Shown here one piece after another: positions 5,936 to 9,191 of a stretch of 9,191 nucleotides of DNA. Position 1 is the first letter of the stretch; each line of letters starts with the position of its first letter. Both the position numbers and the translations under genes were made by a program. The notes below the pieces were generated by a model, which was not told where the DNA came from, ran no database searches, and saw nothing but the letters and a program-made list of their open reading frames with translations. The DNA is from Clostridia bacterium. GTDB lineage: Bacteria; Bacillota; Clostridia; Oscillospirales; Acutalibacteraceae. The stretch is taken from assembly GCA_017615405.1 (NCBI GenBank), contig JAGAAE010000031.1, positions 1 through 9,191 of the forward strand, written 5' to 3'.

Positions 5936-8900
5936 CGTTTATCCTGTCAAAGGCAAAGATCCTGAAATCATACGGATTCAGTTTTCTTGCCATATCGACC
6001 GTTTTTTCCGCCTCTTCTTTTTTGCCGAAACCGAGCAGCGCGAACGCCTTTAAAATGTAACCGTCGGTCAGATTATTCTTCTCGATATCATATTCAAACG
6101 GCATGGGTGAAGGCGATCCTACACCGTAATAGGAGCGAAGATCCTTATTCTCGATAAAGTTTTCGGCGACGGCAAGCATTTCGTCAAGCACCTTTTCGGC
6201 TTCTTTTTCGTCACCGAGTTTTTTAAGTGCCAGCGCGCGGAAAAGGGATATTTCGGAAACGGCGGCTTTATAGACCGACGCCTGCTTATAGGCGTTTTCC
6301 GCCTTCTTTGTTTCTTCCTTTTTCTCGTAAAGCGACCCGAGATAATAGTAGATATGCGCCTCTTGATTAAAGAAGGTTTTTGCCTCGCCGTAGGATTTAG
6401 GCATATTAACACCGTCAAAGTATATTTTCTCCGCCTTGGCGTAATCTCCCGAAGCGGCAAGTTCGTTACCGTAAAGAACGTGCATCCAGGCGTGCTGTTT
6501 AGTAAGCTTTCCTTCGCCGCCCTCATAGATATGGAACCGCTTCGCCTTTGCCATATCGATAGCCGTTTTGAAATCGCCGGTTTGGGATATAAGGGTAAGT
6601 TTATCAAGATAACAATCGTCCCGCTCAGCCAAAAGTTCGGGATATTTATCATATACCGCAAGTCTTTGCTCGGGCGAACAGTTCATATTTTTAAGCAGTT
6701 GCTCGTATTCCAGCAAAAGCCGGGGATCGTTTTTATATTTCATCGCCTTTTCGAGACATTCTTTTGCCTTTTGCGGCTCCTTCGCTTTGTCAAAATAATA
6801 AAGGGCGAGGTTACGCCAGATTTTACCGTGTTTGTCATTGCGCTTTATACCTTCATTCCAGATATCGGCGGCGTCATCGTAGCGGAAACGGTCATAATAA
6901 AGCGAGCCGAGGTAATAACAGGCATTTGCGGCACCTTTTTCGTTTTCTATCGCATATTTTAAAACCGCGATATCATCAAGACGAGACGGGAAGCAGTAGC
7001 CCGTGTCTATTCTTTCGGCTTTTTCTATATAAGAAAGATCCTTGAGGCAATAGCCCTTATAGTATTCAATAAGCGGACTGTTGCCCTCGAAAAAGTTAAG
7101 AGCATAAACGGCGTCGTCATAAAAGCCCGCCTTCATATAATCGCAGGCAACGTCTATAAGATTTTCCGCCTTCAACGCAAACTGTTTTATGTCAAATCGG
7201 TTATCGGCAAAATGCGAATATTCGACCATTGCAAACAGATCGAGCAGATCGTCGTTTTTGCAAATTTCAGCCTGTTGCTTTGCCGCGGCAACGTCCACCT
7301 TGCGAAGAATGGCGGTTTTAAGGTTTTGCGCCTTTGTGTGACCCGCGTTCAGTCCTATCGACTCGTCGAGTTTTTGAAGGGCGGAAATATATTCGCCGTT
7401 CTTGCAATCAAGGCAGGCGAGTTCAAACAAAGCGGCACTTCTGTGAGGATAATTCCAAGCCGCCTTGTAAAGGATATCGTATGCCTCCTGTCTTTTGCCG
7501 AGATATGTAAGGGCAAGACCTTTAAGGTAAAACGCCTCTGTATCGGTCGGATGTTCATTTCGAAGTGTCAGGCGCTTAATGGCGACGTCGCAATAATCTA
7601 CACATTTGCCGAACTCACCGTTTTTAAGGCAGAGGCGCGCCATAGAGGTATTACATCTTATATCGCCGGCATCACGCTTTATTCCCTCAAGATAATAATC
7701 TTGCGGTTTATAGTTATGCTGTTTATACTGTTCAAGATGAAGACCGTTTATATAAAGTTCTTCAACCGTTCCGATCTCACAGGGGCGTTTTACCGGTTTT
7801 CTCGGAGCAATAGGTGTTTTCTGCCCTCTTTTATAAGGGGTATAAGATACGAGGATTTTACCCTCTGAACTTATAAGAGAAACCGTAATATCGTCAAAGG
7901 CACTTTCGCCTATATCAACAGTCTTCATATAAGAAACGTCGGGTGTCATATCGCAGGTTTCGGTGAAAATAACCTTTTCCTTTGCCGTAACGTATACCTT
8001 TGCGTTTTCAAAAACACCTGTAACATTGAATCCGACGAAGAAACCGTCTTCCCGCTTTTCCATATTAAGCGCCGCGTCGATGGTCGCATTCTTGATTTCA
8101 CCAATATCGCGGATAGGATACCAATACTGCTCAAACTCTCTTGTTTCGTAGGGCGCGATCCAGGTAAAATCGGGCTGATTGTCGGTGTAAACGCCGGTCA
8201 TAAGTTCGATATAGGGACCGTTTTTGTCGGTTAGGTTATTGCACCACATATCGCCGAAATCACCAATCCCCCAATGCCACATTTTCTTTCCGGGCGAAAT
8301 ATGATGATTTGCGACCGTCGCGATGCCCTTGTTTATACCGGTGTCGTATCCGGCGATAAAGTCCATATCCGACTGCCCCTGAGAAATAAGATATGAGGAC
8401 GGAACTTTTACAGCGCTGTAATGAGATAAATCCGTACCGTCGCCGAAGTCATACGGACGCGCCGTTTTATAGACTCCCTTCGCTATCGGCCATTCGAGGA
8501 CAGCCCTGCGGTCGTGATCGTTCACCCATTCGCAATCGGGCGGGAAAACGGTGCGATAGTCATCGTTTACCGGGACGGCTAAATTTGCCCACCACATAAA
8601 GACCTGGGGAAATGCCGTACGGTTATATACCCGCACCTTTGCCTTGATATAGCTTCTGCCGGGATCAAGAGTGATACCCGCCATACCCTTCATCCGGTTG
8701 AACGGCTCGACCTCTCCGGTCCAGACCGTTTTACCGCCGTCGCGATTCTTTTCGATGACCGCTTCAAGCGGCATAAAGGTCGTCGGTCGGTGGTGCTGAG
8801 GCCAGTTAAACTCGATACCGCCTGATATCCACGCGCCTGCAAGCCCGACAAGAGCAGGCTTTATTACCTCGTTATAGTATATAAAATCGTGGTCTCCCAC

Positions 8901-9158
8901 CTTATCGTAACCGCGAAGTATCTTTCCGCCGATCTCGGGCAGGATCTGGGTCCTTATATACTCGTTTTCAAGGGTAAAGACGTCGTATTCAACGTCTTTT
9001 TTCTCGTCGGTTATCCCGTCGGAATAAGGGATGGGATAAAGTCTGCCGCTCGCTCCCTGATACGGCTTGTTTTCGAAAAACATCGGCAGATCGTTCGCCT
9101 TTTTGGGTATATAAGTCGGGATGATCTGCTTATCTTTTTTAGCGTTTACCTTGCTCAT
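5925..9158 (-). CDS. DUF5107 domain protein with long C-terminal TPR array
   Basis: A 1077-residue protein. Residues about 50-350 form a DUF5107 domain, a mutarotase-like beta-sandwich family of unsettled function often found with glycan and sugar genes. Recognisable segments are GISGGIEFNWPQHHRP-like residues (111-124, ISGGIEFNWPQHHR), MWWANLAVPVNDDYRTVFPPD (188-208), the MWHWGIGDFGDMW segment (293-305) and GPYIELMTGVYTDNQPDFTWI (314-334). A beta-rich linker (350-460) is followed by TPR-type helical repeats from about 495 to the end, clear at 504-610, 743-815, 888-915, 934-998 and 1032-1062 (for example YYLGSLYYDRFRYDDAADIW). The N-terminus has no signal peptide, so it is cytoplasmic. CGGAG 7 nt before the ATG supports the start. 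It is the first visible gene of the right-hand operon. It might bind or cleave a glycoside, with the TPR part mediating assembly; neither is shown. Confidence 0.87.
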   Translation of the reverse strand: MSKVNAKKDKQIIPTYIPKKANDLPMFFENKPYQGASGRLYPIPYSDGITDEKKDVEYDVFTLENEYIRTQILPEIGGKILRGYDKVGDHDFIYYNEVIKPALVGLAGAWISGGIEFNWPQHHRPTTFMPLEAVIEKNRDGGKTVWTGEVEPFNRMKGMAGITLDPGRSYIKAKVRVYNRTAFPQVFMWWANLAVPVNDDYRTVFPPDCEWVNDHDRRAVLEWPIAKGVYKTARPYDFGDGTDLSHYSAVKVPSSYLISQGQSDMDFIAGYDTGINKGIATVANHHISPGKKMWHWGIGDFGDMWCNNLTDKNGPYIELMTGVYTDNQPDFTWIAPYETREFEQYWYPIRDIGEIKNATIDAALNMEKREDGFFVGFNVTGVFENAKVYVTAKEKVIFTETCDMTPDVSYMKTVDIGESAFDDITVSLISSEGKILVSYTPYKRGQKTPIAPRKPVKRPCEIGTVEELYINGLHLEQYKQHNYKPQDYYLEGIKRDAGDIRCNTSMARLCLKNGEFGKCVDYCDVAIKRLTLRNEHPTDTEAFYLKGLALTYLGKRQEAYDILYKAAWNYPHRSAALFELACLDCKNGEYISALQKLDESIGLNAGHTKAQNLKTAILRKVDVAAAKQQAEICKNDDLLDLFAMVEYSHFADNRFDIKQFALKAENLIDVACDYMKAGFYDDAVYALNFFEGNSPLIEYYKGYCLKDLSYIEKAERIDTGYCFPSRLDDIAVLKYAIENEKGAANACYYLGSLYYDRFRYDDAADIWNEGIKRNDKHGKIWRNLALYYFDKAKEPQKAKECLEKAMKYKNDPRLLLEYEQLLKNMNCSPEQRLAVYDKYPELLAERDDCYLDKLTLISQTGDFKTAIDMAKAKRFHIYEGGEGKLTKQHAWMHVLYGNELAASGDYAKAEKIYFDGVNMPKSYGEAKTFFNQEAHIYYYLGSLYEKKEETKKAENAYKQASVYKAAVSEISLFRALALKKLGDEKEAEKVLDEMLAVAENFIENKDLRSYYGVGSPSPMPFEYDIEKNNLTDGYILKAFALLGFGKKEEAEKTVDMARKLNPYDFRIFAFDRINDGK

Positions 9159-9191
9159 AACAAAACTCCGATCCGTATATTTTTACATCTA
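9159..9191 (-). other. Leader of the DUF5107 operon, incomplete
   Basis: The 33 bases before the DUF5107 start hold a CGGAG ribosome binding site and an AT-rich stretch. No promoter pair fits in what is left, so whether the operon begins here or further right cannot be told. No TTTCG/CGAAA element is present in this stretch. Confidence 0.5.

Noticed and set aside
6119..6661. 180-codon minus-strand open frame inside the DUF5107 gene
   Set aside because: Its Arg- and Ser-rich composition is typical of an out-of-frame reading of the real gene, which runs unbroken through it.
6354..6962. 202-codon open frame on the plus strand
   Set aside because: It lies wholly antisense to the DUF5107-TPR gene and its protein has no recognisable domain and looks like a frame shadow.
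7212..7868. 218-codon open frame on the plus strand
   Set aside because: It is antisense to the TPR part of the DUF5107 gene, with no ribosome site or family likeness.

Overview
The window looks like a carbohydrate-catabolism region of an anaerobic, gut-type Firmicute (Clostridia). This rests on strong GGAGG-type ribosome binding sites, near-consensus sigma-A promoters with 17-bp spacers, a DeoR-type sugar regulator, moderate GC content, and a DUF5107-TPR protein beside an aldose-1-epimerase homologue. The taxonomic call is inference. There are no RNA genes, CRISPR arrays or insertion sequences, and nearly all of the DNA is coding.

Layout. (1) Positions 1-2097, minus strand: a tightly packed operon read from right to left. 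It encodes a stand-alone SIS-domain sugar-phosphate isomerase, an enlarged YjbQ/UPF0047 protein, an archaeal-type triosephosphate-isomerase homologue, and an FGGY carbohydrate kinase that runs off the left edge. The last three junctions are a 24-bp gap, a 5-bp gap and a 17-bp overlap. (2) Positions 2098-2260: a divergent control region with a good promoter on each strand. Between them lie an inverted repeat with CTTTCGAT/ATCGAAAG arms and an extra TTTCG element one helical turn away, the likely operator. (3) Positions 2261-3025, plus strand: a DeoR-family repressor, followed by a hairpin terminator. (4) Positions 3171-3785, plus strand: an unrecognised four-helix membrane protein with its own promoter and a very strong terminator. 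(5) Positions 3942-9158, minus strand: a second operon read from right to left. It encodes a 1077-residue DUF5107 plus TPR protein, a galactose-mutarotase-like epimerase (11-bp overlap) and an Ldh-family NAD(P)-dependent oxidoreductase (14-bp gap).

How they may work together (inference). The right-hand operon handles free sugars or sugar acids: a mutarotase-fold protein that may bind or process glycosides, an anomer converter and a 2-keto-acid or polyol-type oxidoreductase. The left-hand operon handles phosphorylated intermediates: a kinase and two isomerase-type enzymes (SIS and TIM). The YjbQ protein sits between these two isomerases and is probably a pathway enzyme rather than a thiamine gene. 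The DeoR protein probably senses a sugar phosphate made by this pathway and controls the SIS-YjbQ-TIM-kinase operon and itself. No transporter, aldolase or glycosidase is visible inside the window, so the substrate cannot be named. The set SIS + YjbQ + archaeal-type TIM + FGGY kinase under one DeoR regulator is the best candidate here for an undescribed sugar pathway.
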